Assembly: GCA_018656255.1 (NCBI GenBank)
Contig: JABHYI010000120.1
Span: 1-6,654 of the forward strand
Direction of reading: 5' to 3'
DNA from: Bacteroidota bacterium
Lineage (GTDB): Bacteria > Bacteroidota > Bacteroidia > Flavobacteriales > Flavobacteriaceae
DNA: 6,654 bases
In this document: piece by piece, positions 1-6,032 of the stretch
Layout of the letters: each line of letters begins with the position of its first letter
How positions within the stretch are numbered: position 1 is the stretch's first letter
Made by a program: the position numbers and the translations under genes
The notes under the pieces: generated by a model
What the model saw: only the letters and a program-made list of their open reading frames with translations
What the model was told of the DNA's origin: nothing
The model's database searches: none

Positions 1-454
1 ATCCTTAGACCGCAAGGAGCAAACATATCTAGAAGCCTTAGCAAGTAACTTGGAGCTTGATCAAAATACACTGCAAAAAAGTATTGATGCTATAAAAGCT
101 TTTTCTTTAAACGCTGAAGGAAAGGTTAGCCTTTTTGAGTACGCAACACCTATCAAACAATTTTACACCCAATCAACAAGTACTGTAAAAAGACTTATTG
201 TTAGAAACAAGGACAGATTACAAAAAGAATTACAAGAAAGTGGAGAGTTATTAAAACTTCTTGGCATTTCTACCTATAGAGAATTATCAAAGGATGAAAA
301 AAGCAAAGTAAAAGAACAATTGTTGGATATCTGTAAAACGATTCCATCATTAACTATTTTTTTGCTTCCTGGAGGCGCTATTTTACTGCCATTATTGGTA
401 AAGCTTATCCCTAAACTATTGCCATCTGCTTTTGACGAAAATAGGATAGACTAA
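1..454 (+). CDS. LETM1-like (LETM1-related biofilm-associated type) protein, C-terminal part
   Basis: This is the 3' end of a gene that begins before the window. The frame is open from base 2, and the visible 151 codons end at TAA 452-454. A TTG at 50 is in frame but is not a real start, because coding continues upstream of it. Seen: a charged helical region, a Lys/Glu-rich segment, then a hydrophobic stretch (about bases 338-430) containing IFLLPGGAILLPLLVKLIP and ending LLPSAFDENR. That Pro-bracketed hydrophobic pattern followed by LLPS-F matches the conserved membrane-proximal region of LETM1 proteins. Mitochondrial LETM1 is an inner-membrane protein tied to cation/proton exchange and ribosome binding. 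Flavobacterial relatives are annotated as LETM1-related biofilm-associated proteins, but their biochemical role is not established. It converges on holA with 6 bases between stops, so it is not in an operon with its right-hand neighbour. The family call is fairly sure; the function is open. Confidence 0.8.
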   Translation, partial: SLDRKEQTYLEALASNLELDQNTLQKSIDAIKAFSLNAEGKVSLFEYATPIKQFYTQSTSTVKRLIVRNKDRLQKELQESGELLKLLGISTYRELSKDEKSKVKEQLLDICKTIPSLTIFLLPGGAILLPLLVKLIPKLLPSAFDENRID

Positions 455-460
455 TTTTTA

Positions 461-1462
461 TTAGTTAAAAATAGCAACAAGTAATTCTTTTAACAGGTCT
501 GCCTGTGGGGTGTTGGAGGCCCCTACTCCTTTACTTTTCATATCAATGTCTCTTATGGCGCTAATAATTACGCTCACCTTTTTCATAGGGTAATTTCGAG
601 CTGCTACTTGATAATCTTTTATAAAATATGGATTCACGCCAAGAGCCTTAGCCGCATTTGCTTTATTGGATACAGCATGATACTTTAACAATTTCACAAA
701 AAAGCTATACAGCAAAGAGACGGTCATGACAATAGGATTGTTCTTTGGGTTTTGCCCAAAATATTGAATAATAGCATAGGCCTTTAAAACGTTGCGATCA
801 CCAATGGCTTTTTGTAATTCAAAATTATTAAAGTCTTTACTGATTCCTATATTTTGTTCTACAATCTCTGGAGTTATTTGAGCACCCGGTTTTACAATAA
901 GTTGTAATTTTTGTAGCTCATTGTTTATTTTTCCCAAATCTGTTCCTAAAAACTCTGTTAGCATTAGTGAGGCCTTAGGAGTAATGGTATATCCTTTAGT
1001 AGCTAGGCTTGATTGTATCCAGTCTGGAATTTTATTTTCATAGAGTTTCTTACTCTCAAACAAAACACCTGCTTTTTTAACGGCTTTACTCAACTTTTTT
1101 CTTGCATCTAGCTTTTTGTATTTATAACAAATAACCAGAACTGTGGTTGGTTGAGGATTCTCAACGTAGGCTACCAAATTCTCAATAGTTCGAGAAAGGT
1201 CTTGCGCTTCTTTTACAATTACAACTTGCCGCTGAGCCATCATCGGGTAGCGTTTGGCATTGCTTACAATATCATCTATAGTTACATCTCTGCCATAGAG
1301 CACCATTTGGTTAAAGCCTTTTTCACTCTCATCCAAAACGGTTTTTTCTATGTAGTTTGAAATAGCATCAATATAAAAGGCCTCCTCACCCATTAAAAAA
1401 TAGATAGGAGCAAGTACACCTTGTTTGATATTATTTACAATTTCTTTTGCTTGTGCAGACAT
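461..1462 (-). CDS. holA: DNA polymerase III subunit delta
   Basis: This 333-residue protein is the usual length for the delta subunit of the clamp loader, which opens the beta sliding clamp and loads it on primed DNA in the replisome. Seen: an N-terminal degenerate AAA+ segment with PIYFLMGEEAFYID (residues 19-32), where delta proteins keep the fold but lack a working Walker A lysine. Further along are the delta-typical region around LVAYVENPQPTTVLVI (96-111), a Lys-rich stretch (114-130), and a helical C-terminal collar domain from about residue 215, with NPKNNPIVMTVSLLYSFF at 238-255. The start MSAQAKEIVNNIK fits other Bacteroidota homologs, which begin shortly before the PIYFL segment. 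It is divergent from the nuclease gene at 1550 across an 87-base spacer and convergent with the LETM1-like gene. I see no TAnnTTTG promoter match and no clear terminator for it. Single gene; confident call. Confidence 0.93.
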   Translation of the reverse strand: MSAQAKEIVNNIKQGVLAPIYFLMGEEAFYIDAISNYIEKTVLDESEKGFNQMVLYGRDVTIDDIVSNAKRYPMMAQRQVVIVKEAQDLSRTIENLVAYVENPQPTTVLVICYKYKKLDARKKLSKAVKKAGVLFESKKLYENKIPDWIQSSLATKGYTITPKASLMLTEFLGTDLGKINNELQKLQLIVKPGAQITPEIVEQNIGISKDFNNFELQKAIGDRNVLKAYAIIQYFGQNPKNNPIVMTVSLLYSFFVKLLKYHAVSNKANAAKALGVNPYFIKDYQVAARNYPMKKVSVIISAIRDIDMKSKGVGASNTPQADLLKELLVAIFN

Positions 1463-1549
1463 AGATATAGGTATGAAATGTTAGCAATTTGGGCACAAGT
1501 TAAGTAGATTTTATAAAGCTTATCTTCCAAGAAAGATTATTTTTACTTT

Positions 1550-1996
1550 ATGCGGCAGCTCAACTTTAAGCAGTATTCATTTCGATTCAAAAATAGGGAA
1601 AACAAACCATTGATTTTTGATGTAGTCAGAAAAAAATTCATGGTTCTCACACCCGAGGAGTGGGTGCGGCAAAATACCATACAATACCTAGTTAAGGAGC
1701 TTAACATACCACTATCTTTAATTAACGTTGAAAAGCAAATCAAGTTACATGGCACCATTAAACGCTATGATATAGTAACTTTTAATCCAGATGGTAGTAT
1801 TCATTTAATTGTAGAGTGCAAGGCAGATAGCATTAAAATCTCTCAAGACACCTTTGATCAAATTGCCCGTTATAACCTGGTATTAAAAAGCACCTTTTTG
1901 ATGGTGACAAATGGTATGGATCATTATTATTGTAAGATGGATTTGCAAAACCAGCGATATTCATTTTTAGAGACACTACCAGAGTATCAAAAATAA
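1550..1996 (+). CDS. Stand-alone HsdR N-terminal-type PD-(D/E)xK nuclease-domain protein
   Basis: This 148-residue protein consists almost only of the nuclease-like N-terminal domain of type I restriction HsdR subunits (HSDR_N_2 family). Seen: TPEEWVRQ at 34-41 with a candidate active-site Glu37; Asp74 in KRYDIV; the E-x-K pair Glu89 and Lys91 in VECKA; and the QxxxY motif (Gln104, Tyr108) in QIARY. All elements of the PD-(D/E)xK core are therefore intact, so catalysis is plausible. There is no helicase/ATPase region, and no HsdM or HsdS gene is nearby, so it is not a working type I restriction system. Such short proteins are widespread and conserved in Flavobacteriia, which points to a housekeeping nuclease, possibly in DNA repair; that is inference. 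ATG at 1550 gives the natural N-terminus. The glycosyltransferase follows 19 bases downstream and is probably co-transcribed. Family call sure; biological role unknown. Confidence 0.88.
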   Translation: MRQLNFKQYSFRFKNRENKPLIFDVVRKKFMVLTPEEWVRQNTIQYLVKELNIPLSLINVEKQIKLHGTIKRYDIVTFNPDGSIHLIVECKADSIKISQDTFDQIARYNLVLKSTFLMVTNGMDHYYCKMDLQNQRYSFLETLPEYQK

Positions 1997-2015
1997 ACCT
2001 AGTATTTTTACATCT

Positions 2016-3023
2016 ATGAACCTAGCGATAGTCATACTCAATTATAATGGTAAAGCACTGCTGGAGCAGTTTTTGCCAAGTGTACTTGAATATTCTCAAC
2101 AAGCTACCGTATATGTTGCAGATAACGCATCTACAGATGGCAGTGTTGCATATATAAAAGAACATTTCAGTAAGGTACAACTTATCATTAATACCCAAAA
2201 CGGAGGCTATGCCAAAGGATATAATGATGCATTAGCGCATCTCAAAGAAGATGTTTTTGTGCTTCTAAACAGTGATATAGAAGTTACTCAAGGTTGGCTA
2301 ACTCCAATTATAGAGGCTTTTAAAGCCACTTCAAATTTGATTGCGGTACAGCCAAAAATACTAGATTATAAAAACAAAGACTATTTTGAGTATGCTGGAG
2401 CTGGCGGAGGTTATATAGATGCTTTGGGGTATCCATATTGCAGAGGACGTATTTTTAATGTCACAGAGAAAGACACAGGACAATACAATGACACGCGACA
2501 AATTTTTTGGGCTAGTGGCGCCTGTCTAGCCCTAAAAAAAGAAGCTTTTGTAAAAGCTAAGGGGTTTGATGAAGATTTGTTTGCACACCAAGAAGAAATT
2601 GATCTTTGTTGGCGCATGCAACAACAAGGAGGTATTATACATTATATAGGAGACTCAACTGTGTATCATATTGGCGGGGCAACACTTGCTGTAGAAAATC
2701 CTAAAAAGACTTTTTATAATTTCAGGAACTCTCTTCTTGTGATGTTAAAAAACAATAATCATGCTGCAGTTTGGGCAATTCTATTTATTAGAATGCTTCT
2801 TGATGCCTTGGCAGCGTGGCAATTTTTGGTATTTGGGAAACCATCACACTTTTTTGCCGTCTTTAAAGCGCATCTCTCTTTTTATAGCCTTGCACCAAAA
2901 TTTATTAAAAAAAGAAACAAACACGCAAAAAAGATCGCTTACTATCAAATAAAATCTATAGTTTGGATGTATTTCATCAGAAAAAAAACTACTTTTATCG
3001 CATTAAATCAGAATAAAAAATAA
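2016..3023 (+). CDS. Family 2 glycosyltransferase (rhamnosyltransferase-like)
   Basis: A 335-residue GT-A fold glycosyltransferase that would transfer a sugar from a nucleotide-sugar to a cell-surface glycan or lipid acceptor at the inner face of the cytoplasmic membrane. Seen: N-terminal strand AIVILNYNG (4-12); nucleotide-binding VADNASTDGS (34-43); NGGYAKGYN (62-70); the DxD-equivalent LLNSDIEV (83-90) with Asp87 for metal binding; WASGACLALKKEAF (165-178); and the catalytic-region HQEEIDLCWR (191-200), with acidic residues 193, 194 and 196. YHIGGATL (217-224) is also typical of this GT2 subgroup. The C-terminus has a hydrophobic helix (about 250-273), then a basic tail suited to membrane association. 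It follows the nuclease gene by 19 bases and precedes the OmpA lipoprotein gene by 72. It does not sit in a polysaccharide gene cluster here, so donor and acceptor cannot be named. Family call sure. Confidence 0.92.
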   Translation: MNLAIVILNYNGKALLEQFLPSVLEYSQQATVYVADNASTDGSVAYIKEHFSKVQLIINTQNGGYAKGYNDALAHLKEDVFVLLNSDIEVTQGWLTPIIEAFKATSNLIAVQPKILDYKNKDYFEYAGAGGGYIDALGYPYCRGRIFNVTEKDTGQYNDTRQIFWASGACLALKKEAFVKAKGFDEDLFAHQEEIDLCWRMQQQGGIIHYIGDSTVYHIGGATLAVENPKKTFYNFRNSLLVMLKNNNHAAVWAILFIRMLLDALAAWQFLVFGKPSHFFAVFKAHLSFYSLAPKFIKKRNKHAKKIAYYQIKSIVWMYFIRKKTTFIALNQNKK

Positions 3024-3034
3024 TACAAAAACAA

Positions 3035-3062
3035 TTGTCTGTGGCAATATTTTTAAATTTTG
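3035..3062 (+). promoter_or_regulatory. Possible Bacteroidota-type promoter for the OmpA lipoprotein gene
   Basis: A TTG at 3035-3037 and TAAATTTT at 3054-3061 (followed by G at 3062) resemble the TTTG (-33) and TAnnTTTG (-7) elements used by the Bacteroidota housekeeping sigma factor. The spacer is about 16 bases, a little short, and the -7 element differs from consensus by one base. The 72-base gap before the lipoprotein gene and the absence of a tight junction favour a separate start. Weak support only. Confidence 0.3.
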
Positions 3063-3095
3063 TTTGTTTTAAATACTAATAAAACCCAATTCACC

Positions 3096-4070
3096 ATGAA
3101 AAAACTTCTTATCCTAGCCACTTGCGGAATGTTTCTATTTCCATCTTGTGTAGCATCAAAAAAGTACAAAGCTTTAGAGGCTAACTACAAAAAAAATAAA
3201 GATTTACTCAATACTGCAACAGTGCTTTTAAATGCCTGTGATAAAGACAAGGCTACAGCAATTGCTAGACTACAATCTTTAGAGGAGCGTTTGGCAGATA
3301 TGCGTAAAACAAATCAAGACCTTATAAAAACTTCACAAGACATGACCGTCTTGACTACAAAAGGAGCTAGTAATCTTGAAAAATCATTGGAGAGTTTAAA
3401 AGAAAAAGATCTTAAAATTTCAAGATTACAAGATGCACTTACCAAGAAAGATAGCGTAACACTTGCCCTTGTGACAAGCCTGAAAAAAGAAGTAGGCATC
3501 AATGACCAAGACATAGAGATTAATGTAGAGAAAAGTGTGGTATTTATCTCCTTGAGTGATAAAGTACTGTTTTCAACAGGAAGTTATAATGTAACAGAGA
3601 GAGCTAGAGAGATTTTAGGAAAAGTTGCCACAGTAATTAATGGTAAGCCAGAATTTGAAGCGATGGTAGAAAGCCACACAGACAACGTACCATATAATGG
3701 TAGCGTACTTAAAGACAACTGGGATCTAAGTGTAAAACGTGCAACCTCTATTGTAAGAGTATTACAAGACTTGGGCGTTAAGCCAGAGCAGTTAATAGCA
3801 GCTGGTCGTGGAGAGTACCTTCCACTGGTTGAAAATGACACTCCAGAAAACAGATCAAGAAATAGAAGAACAAAAATATTAATTCTTCCTAAAATTGATC
3901 AATTCTACAAAATGATAGAAGATGAAATGAAAAACATGTCTGAGGGTCAAACAGAAGAGACACCTACTGAAAACCAGGAAAACACGCCTGAAGATCTGGA
4001 AGAAAATACTCCAGAGGAGAAAAAAGACAATACACCTGAAGAAAAAAAGGACAATACACCTCAACTTTAA
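3096..4070 (+). CDS. OmpA family peptidoglycan-binding lipoprotein with repetitive acidic tail
   Basis: A 324-residue envelope protein expected to be lipid-anchored and to bind peptidoglycan non-covalently, linking membrane and wall. The start is ATG 3096, because MKKLLILATCGMFLFPSC is a lipoprotein signal with Cys18 as the lipidated residue. An in-frame TTG at 3060 would put 12 polar residues before the signal and is rejected. Seen: a Lys/Glu/Leu-rich coiled coil (about 22-125); an OmpA/MotB domain (about 140-266) with FSTGSYNVT (159-167), ESHTDNVPY (192-200), NWDLSVKRA (208-216), GRGEYLPL (237-244) and NRSRNRRTKI (252-261). By analogy with OmpA of Acinetobacter, Asp196 and Arg215 are the likely diaminopimelate-binding pair. 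Residues 295-324 are 8-residue repeats around NTPE. A strong terminator follows at 4091. Family call sure; the exact role (structural anchor or part of an envelope complex) is not known. Confidence 0.92.
   Translation: MKKLLILATCGMFLFPSCVASKKYKALEANYKKNKDLLNTATVLLNACDKDKATAIARLQSLEERLADMRKTNQDLIKTSQDMTVLTTKGASNLEKSLESLKEKDLKISRLQDALTKKDSVTLALVTSLKKEVGINDQDIEINVEKSVVFISLSDKVLFSTGSYNVTERAREILGKVATVINGKPEFEAMVESHTDNVPYNGSVLKDNWDLSVKRATSIVRVLQDLGVKPEQLIAAGRGEYLPLVENDTPENRSRNRRTKILILPKIDQFYKMIEDEMKNMSEGQTEETPTENQENTPEDLEENTPEEKKDNTPEEKKDNTPQL
3978..4067 (+). repeat. In-frame 24-base tandem repeats encoding E/D-N-T-P-E units
   Basis: Four copies of an 8-residue unit (E/D-N-T-P-E/Q-x-x-x) fill the C-terminus of the OmpA lipoprotein, with Asn at residues 296, 304, 312 and 320. 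The last two full units are almost identical at DNA level. The earlier ones differ mainly at third codon positions and in the spacer residues, as expected for an older duplication. An imperfect relative (EETPTEN) precedes them. The tail is highly acidic with Lys pairs and should be disordered. Confidence 0.85.
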
Positions 4071-4090
4071 ACAGGTAACACCTATAATTA

Positions 4091-4119
4091 AAATCCCAAC
4101 CTTTTGGTTGGGATTTTTT
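4091..4119 (+). terminator. Intrinsic terminator of the OmpA lipoprotein gene
   Basis: A perfect 11-bp stem (4091-4101 pairing with 4106-4116) with a TTTT loop runs directly into a T tract ending at 4119, 21 bases after the lipoprotein stop codon. It contains CCCAACC/GGTTGGG, giving a stable stem in AT-rich surroundings. It should end the rightward transcript. Confidence 0.92.
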
Positions 4120-4187
4120 GGTTGTACCCATTTTAAATGCTGTTAGTATAACTGTACAATACTATAATAACCCATAATCTTAAAAAT

Positions 4188-4226
4188 AAAAAAGCCTGTG
4201 TTATAAACTAACACAGGCTTTTTTTT
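4188..4226 (-). terminator. Bidirectional intrinsic terminator after the DUF5606 gene
   Basis: A perfect 16-bp stem (4188-4203 pairing with 4209-4224) with a 5-base loop, flanked by A-rich sequence on the left and T-rich on the right, so each strand reads a U tract after the hairpin. It lies 16 bases beyond the DUF5606 stop on the minus strand and mainly serves that gene. It can also stop any read-through from the rightward lipoprotein transcript. The core pairing is GCCTGTGTTA with TAACACAGGC. Confidence 0.92.
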
Positions 4227-4240
4227 ATATTGTAAACGTC

Positions 4241-4801
4241 TTATTTTTTCTTAGCAGTGGTTACTTTTTTATTTTGAGTAACAGCTTTTTTAGTTGCTTT
4301 AACAGGTGCCTTATTTACTTGCTTGCTTGCTGCCTTTTTTTTAGAAGTTGCTTTAGGAGCTTTATCCTCAAGAGTTGCATCTTTGGTAGGTTTGTCTTCA
4401 CCCTCCTGAACTGGCTTAGAGAAGTCTGTAAGTCCGTTTTTAACTAAAAGGTTATACCATTGTACCACTTTTTTTATATCACTTGGGTATACGCGGTCTT
4501 CGTCATAGTCTGGCAAAACACCAAAAAAGAATTCTTCTAATTCTACTTTTGGCACTTTATGGCTAATGGTTTGTTTTCCATCTTCTTTGGTTGCAATCTT
4601 TTCAAAGATTGCACGAAGTGGCACCTCTTGGGTTAAGGTATAAATAGCAATTTCTGTAAGTAAACTTACATTATGCCTTGAACTTACACTTATTTTTTTC
4701 TGGTCTAATAAAGACTCTGCCAAAAAACCGCTTCTGGTTTGCTTGGTCATCTTATACAATCCTGGTTTTCCTGAAATTGATAATATTTTTTCTAAACTCA
4801 T
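4241..4801 (-). CDS. DUF5606 domain-containing protein with Lys/Ala-rich tail
   Basis: A 186-residue conserved Bacteroidota protein of unknown function. Seen: an N-terminal globular domain (about 1-130) starting MSLEKILSISGKPGLYKM, the hallmark opening of DUF5606, with SGFLAESL (24-31), an FFFGVLPDYDEDRVYPSDIKK stretch (about 91-111) and a helix WYNLLVKNGL (115-124). A low-complexity tail (about 135-186) follows, rich in Lys, Ala, Thr and Pro, ending in KKK, and similar in composition to histone H1-like bacterial tails. There is no signal peptide or membrane segment, so it is cytoplasmic. The basic tail could contact nucleic acid or ribosomes, but that is inference. It lies downstream of ruvX-def on the same strand with a 112-base gap and ends at a strong terminator. 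Start ATG 4801 fits the family N-terminus exactly. Family call good; function unknown. Confidence 0.85.
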   Translation of the reverse strand: MSLEKILSISGKPGLYKMTKQTRSGFLAESLLDQKKISVSSRHNVSLLTEIAIYTLTQEVPLRAIFEKIATKEDGKQTISHKVPKVELEEFFFGVLPDYDEDRVYPSDIKKVVQWYNLLVKNGLTDFSKPVQEGEDKPTKDATLEDKAPKATSKKKAASKQVNKAPVKATKKAVTQNKKVTTAKKK

Positions 4802-4878
4802 AATTATTTAAAATCTTTAAGTGCTTCGTGTGTACTGCTTAATTTTTGGACAAAACTCTATATTGTTTGAAATCGTTG

Positions 4879-4909
4879 CAAAGATGTTTTGAAATTTTTT
4901 GATACGCAA
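4879..4909 (-). promoter_or_regulatory. Candidate promoter for the DUF5606 gene
   Basis: On the minus strand a TTG (4909-4907) is followed after 20 bases by CATCTTTG (4886-4879), one mismatch from the Bacteroidota -7 element TAnnTTTG. The 112-base gap between def and DUF5606 is long for simple co-transcription, which supports an internal promoter. The leader would be about 70 bases. Moderate to weak evidence. Confidence 0.35.
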
Positions 4910-4913
4910 CCCT

Positions 4914-5504
4914 TTAACGTTTCTTTTTAGCATTAGGAAAACGCATGCGGTAATCTGCGTTTGCTTTTCCTTTGCTAATATTAGTTAACCTGCCTTTTAG
5001 TATTCTCTTTTTTAGGGAAGAAAGTTTGTCTGTAAATAAGATTCCTTCGATGTGGTCATACTCATGTTGTATAATTCTTGCAATAATACCGGTAAACTCT
5101 TGGGTGTGCTTTGTAAAGTTTTCATCATAATACTCTATTGTAATATCAGGCTTTCTAAATACATCTTCACGTACATCTGGAATACTTAAACAACCTTCAT
5201 TGAAAGCAAACTCCTCGCCATGCTCCTCAAGTATAGTCGCATTAATGAAAGTTTTTTTAAATCCTTCAACCTGGGCTAATTCCTGAGCATCCATTTGGTC
5301 CTTATCAGCAAAAGGACTTGCATCAACCAAAAATACACGAATTGGCAAACCAATTTGTGGCGCTGCCAAACCTACTCCACTAGCCCCGTACATGGTTTCA
5401 TACATGTTTTCTAGTAGGGAATCTAAATTAGGGTATGCCTTAGATATATCTTCACATTCTTTTCGTAACACAGGATCGCCGTAGGCTACAATAGGTAAAA
5501 TCAT
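4914..5504 (-). CDS. def: Peptide deformylase
   Basis: Removes the formyl group from the N-terminal formyl-methionine of nascent proteins, a metal-dependent (normally Fe2+) step before methionine aminopeptidase. All three catalytic motifs are intact in this 196-residue protein: GVGLAAPQ (43-50); EGCLS (103-107), with metal ligand Cys105; and HEYDH (147-151), with ligands His147 and His151 and catalytic Glu148. An acidic insertion at about residues 63-82 lengthens the loop after the second strand, as seen in other Bacteroidota deformylases. The C-terminus is basic (NAKKKR). ATG 5504 gives MILPIVAYGDPVLR, the expected family start. It begins 6 bases after the ruvX stop, so the two genes share a transcript. 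No Shine-Dalgarno is evident before the start. Confident call. Confidence 0.97.
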   Translation of the reverse strand: MILPIVAYGDPVLRKECEDISKAYPNLDSLLENMYETMYGASGVGLAAPQIGLPIRVFLVDASPFADKDQMDAQELAQVEGFKKTFINATILEEHGEEFAFNEGCLSIPDVREDVFRKPDITIEYYDENFTKHTQEFTGIIARIIQHEYDHIEGILFTDKLSSLKKRILKGRLTNISKGKANADYRMRFPNAKKKR

Positions 5505-5510
5505 TTTCTA

Positions 5511-5921
5511 TTATTTAGTATATAAATATTGTTGTAAAATAATGGTAGCGCTTATTTCATCTACAAGAGCTTTGTTTTGTCTTTGTTTTTTTTTCAAGCC
5601 GCTATCAATCATGGTCTGAAAAGCCATCTTACTTGTAAAACGTTCATCAACTCTCTCTATAGCAATACTTGGAAATTTAACTCCAAAGCCTTTAATGAAA
5701 TTTTGAATATTCCCTTCAATGTTTGAAGGCGTTCCATCTCTTTGGGTGGGCTCTCCAATTACAATAGCATCTACCTTTTGCTCAGAAAAATAGTGGCTTA
5801 AAAATGGCATCAATCCATGAGTTTCAACCGTGGTAAGACCAGAGGCAATAAGCTGTAACTCATCAGTCACGGCTATCCCTGTGCGTTTACTACCGTAGTC
5901 TATAGCGAGGATTCTTCCCAT
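5511..5921 (-). CDS. ruvX: RuvX/YqgF family Holliday-junction resolvase-like protein
   Basis: A 136-residue RNase H-fold protein of the YqgF family, named for putative Holliday-junction resolution. In E. coli the family member is linked to 16S rRNA 5'-end processing. Seen: RILAIDYGSKRTGIAV (3-18) with first catalytic Asp8; VIGEPTQRDGTPS (54-66), with the acidic Glu57 in the GEP turn; DERFTS (92-97); and ALVDEISATIILQQYL (118-133) with Asp121 as the final acidic residue. Length and start (MGRILAIDYG) are typical. It is first in a minus-strand unit with def, with 6 bases between genes. A -7 like element lies only 9 bases before its ATG, suggesting a very short leader. Family call certain; which nucleic acid it cuts in this organism is not shown by sequence. 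Confidence 0.95.
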   Translation of the reverse strand: MGRILAIDYGSKRTGIAVTDELQLIASGLTTVETHGLMPFLSHYFSEQKVDAIVIGEPTQRDGTPSNIEGNIQNFIKGFGVKFPSIAIERVDERFTSKMAFQTMIDSGLKKKQRQNKALVDEISATIILQQYLYTK

Positions 5922-5929
5922 TTTTAGTG

Positions 5930-5937
5930 CAAAAATA
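5930..5937 (-). promoter_or_regulatory. Bacteroidota-type -7 element for ruvX-def
   Basis: On the minus strand, TATTTTTG (5937-5930) is a full match to TAnnTTTG. The G is normally at about -7, so transcription would start near 5923, only about 2 bases from the ruvX ATG at 5921. No good TTTG -33 element is seen at the expected spacing, so the assignment rests on the -7 element alone. Confidence 0.4.
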
Positions 5938-5989
5938 AAGGTTTATAGTATAGTATGCTACATATGGTGTATTTAATCATTAGGGTGTT

Positions 5990-5997
5990 TATATTTG
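5990..5997 (+). promoter_or_regulatory. Bacteroidota-type -7 element for dapD
   Basis: TATATTTG at 5990-5997 is a full match to the TAnnTTTG -7 element. Transcription would begin near 6004, giving a leader of about 29 bases before the dapD ATG. The -33 region (around 5965-5970, TGGTGT) is only a weak match to TTTG. Position between divergent genes supports the call. Confidence 0.5.
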
Positions 5998-6032
5998 TAT
6001 ATTATAAAAAAAACACAACCAGAAAAAACGCC

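Noticed and set aside
50..52. TTG as the start of the first gene
   Set aside because: The reading frame is open to the left edge and reads as coding, so the gene begins outside the window.
1550..1996. Type I restriction-modification system
   Set aside because: Only the small nuclease-like domain is present; no helicase region, methylase or specificity gene lies in the window.
3024..3058. Terminator after the glycosyltransferase gene
   Set aside because: Only short weak pairings (such as ACAATTGT at 3031-3038) with no stable stem before a T tract.
3060..3095. Upstream TTG start extending the OmpA lipoprotein by 12 residues
   Set aside because: It would place a polar segment ahead of a clear MKKLLIL lipoprotein signal; ATG 3096 is the sensible start.
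4122..4159. TTGTAC (4122-4127) and GTACAA (4154-4159) as an operator-like inverted repeat
   Set aside because: Six bases each, 26 bases apart, lying between terminators in AT-rich DNA; likely chance.
5320..5440. Unusual deformylase because of the acidic insertion near residues 63-82
   Set aside because: All three catalytic motifs are normal and a loop extension here is common in Bacteroidota deformylases.
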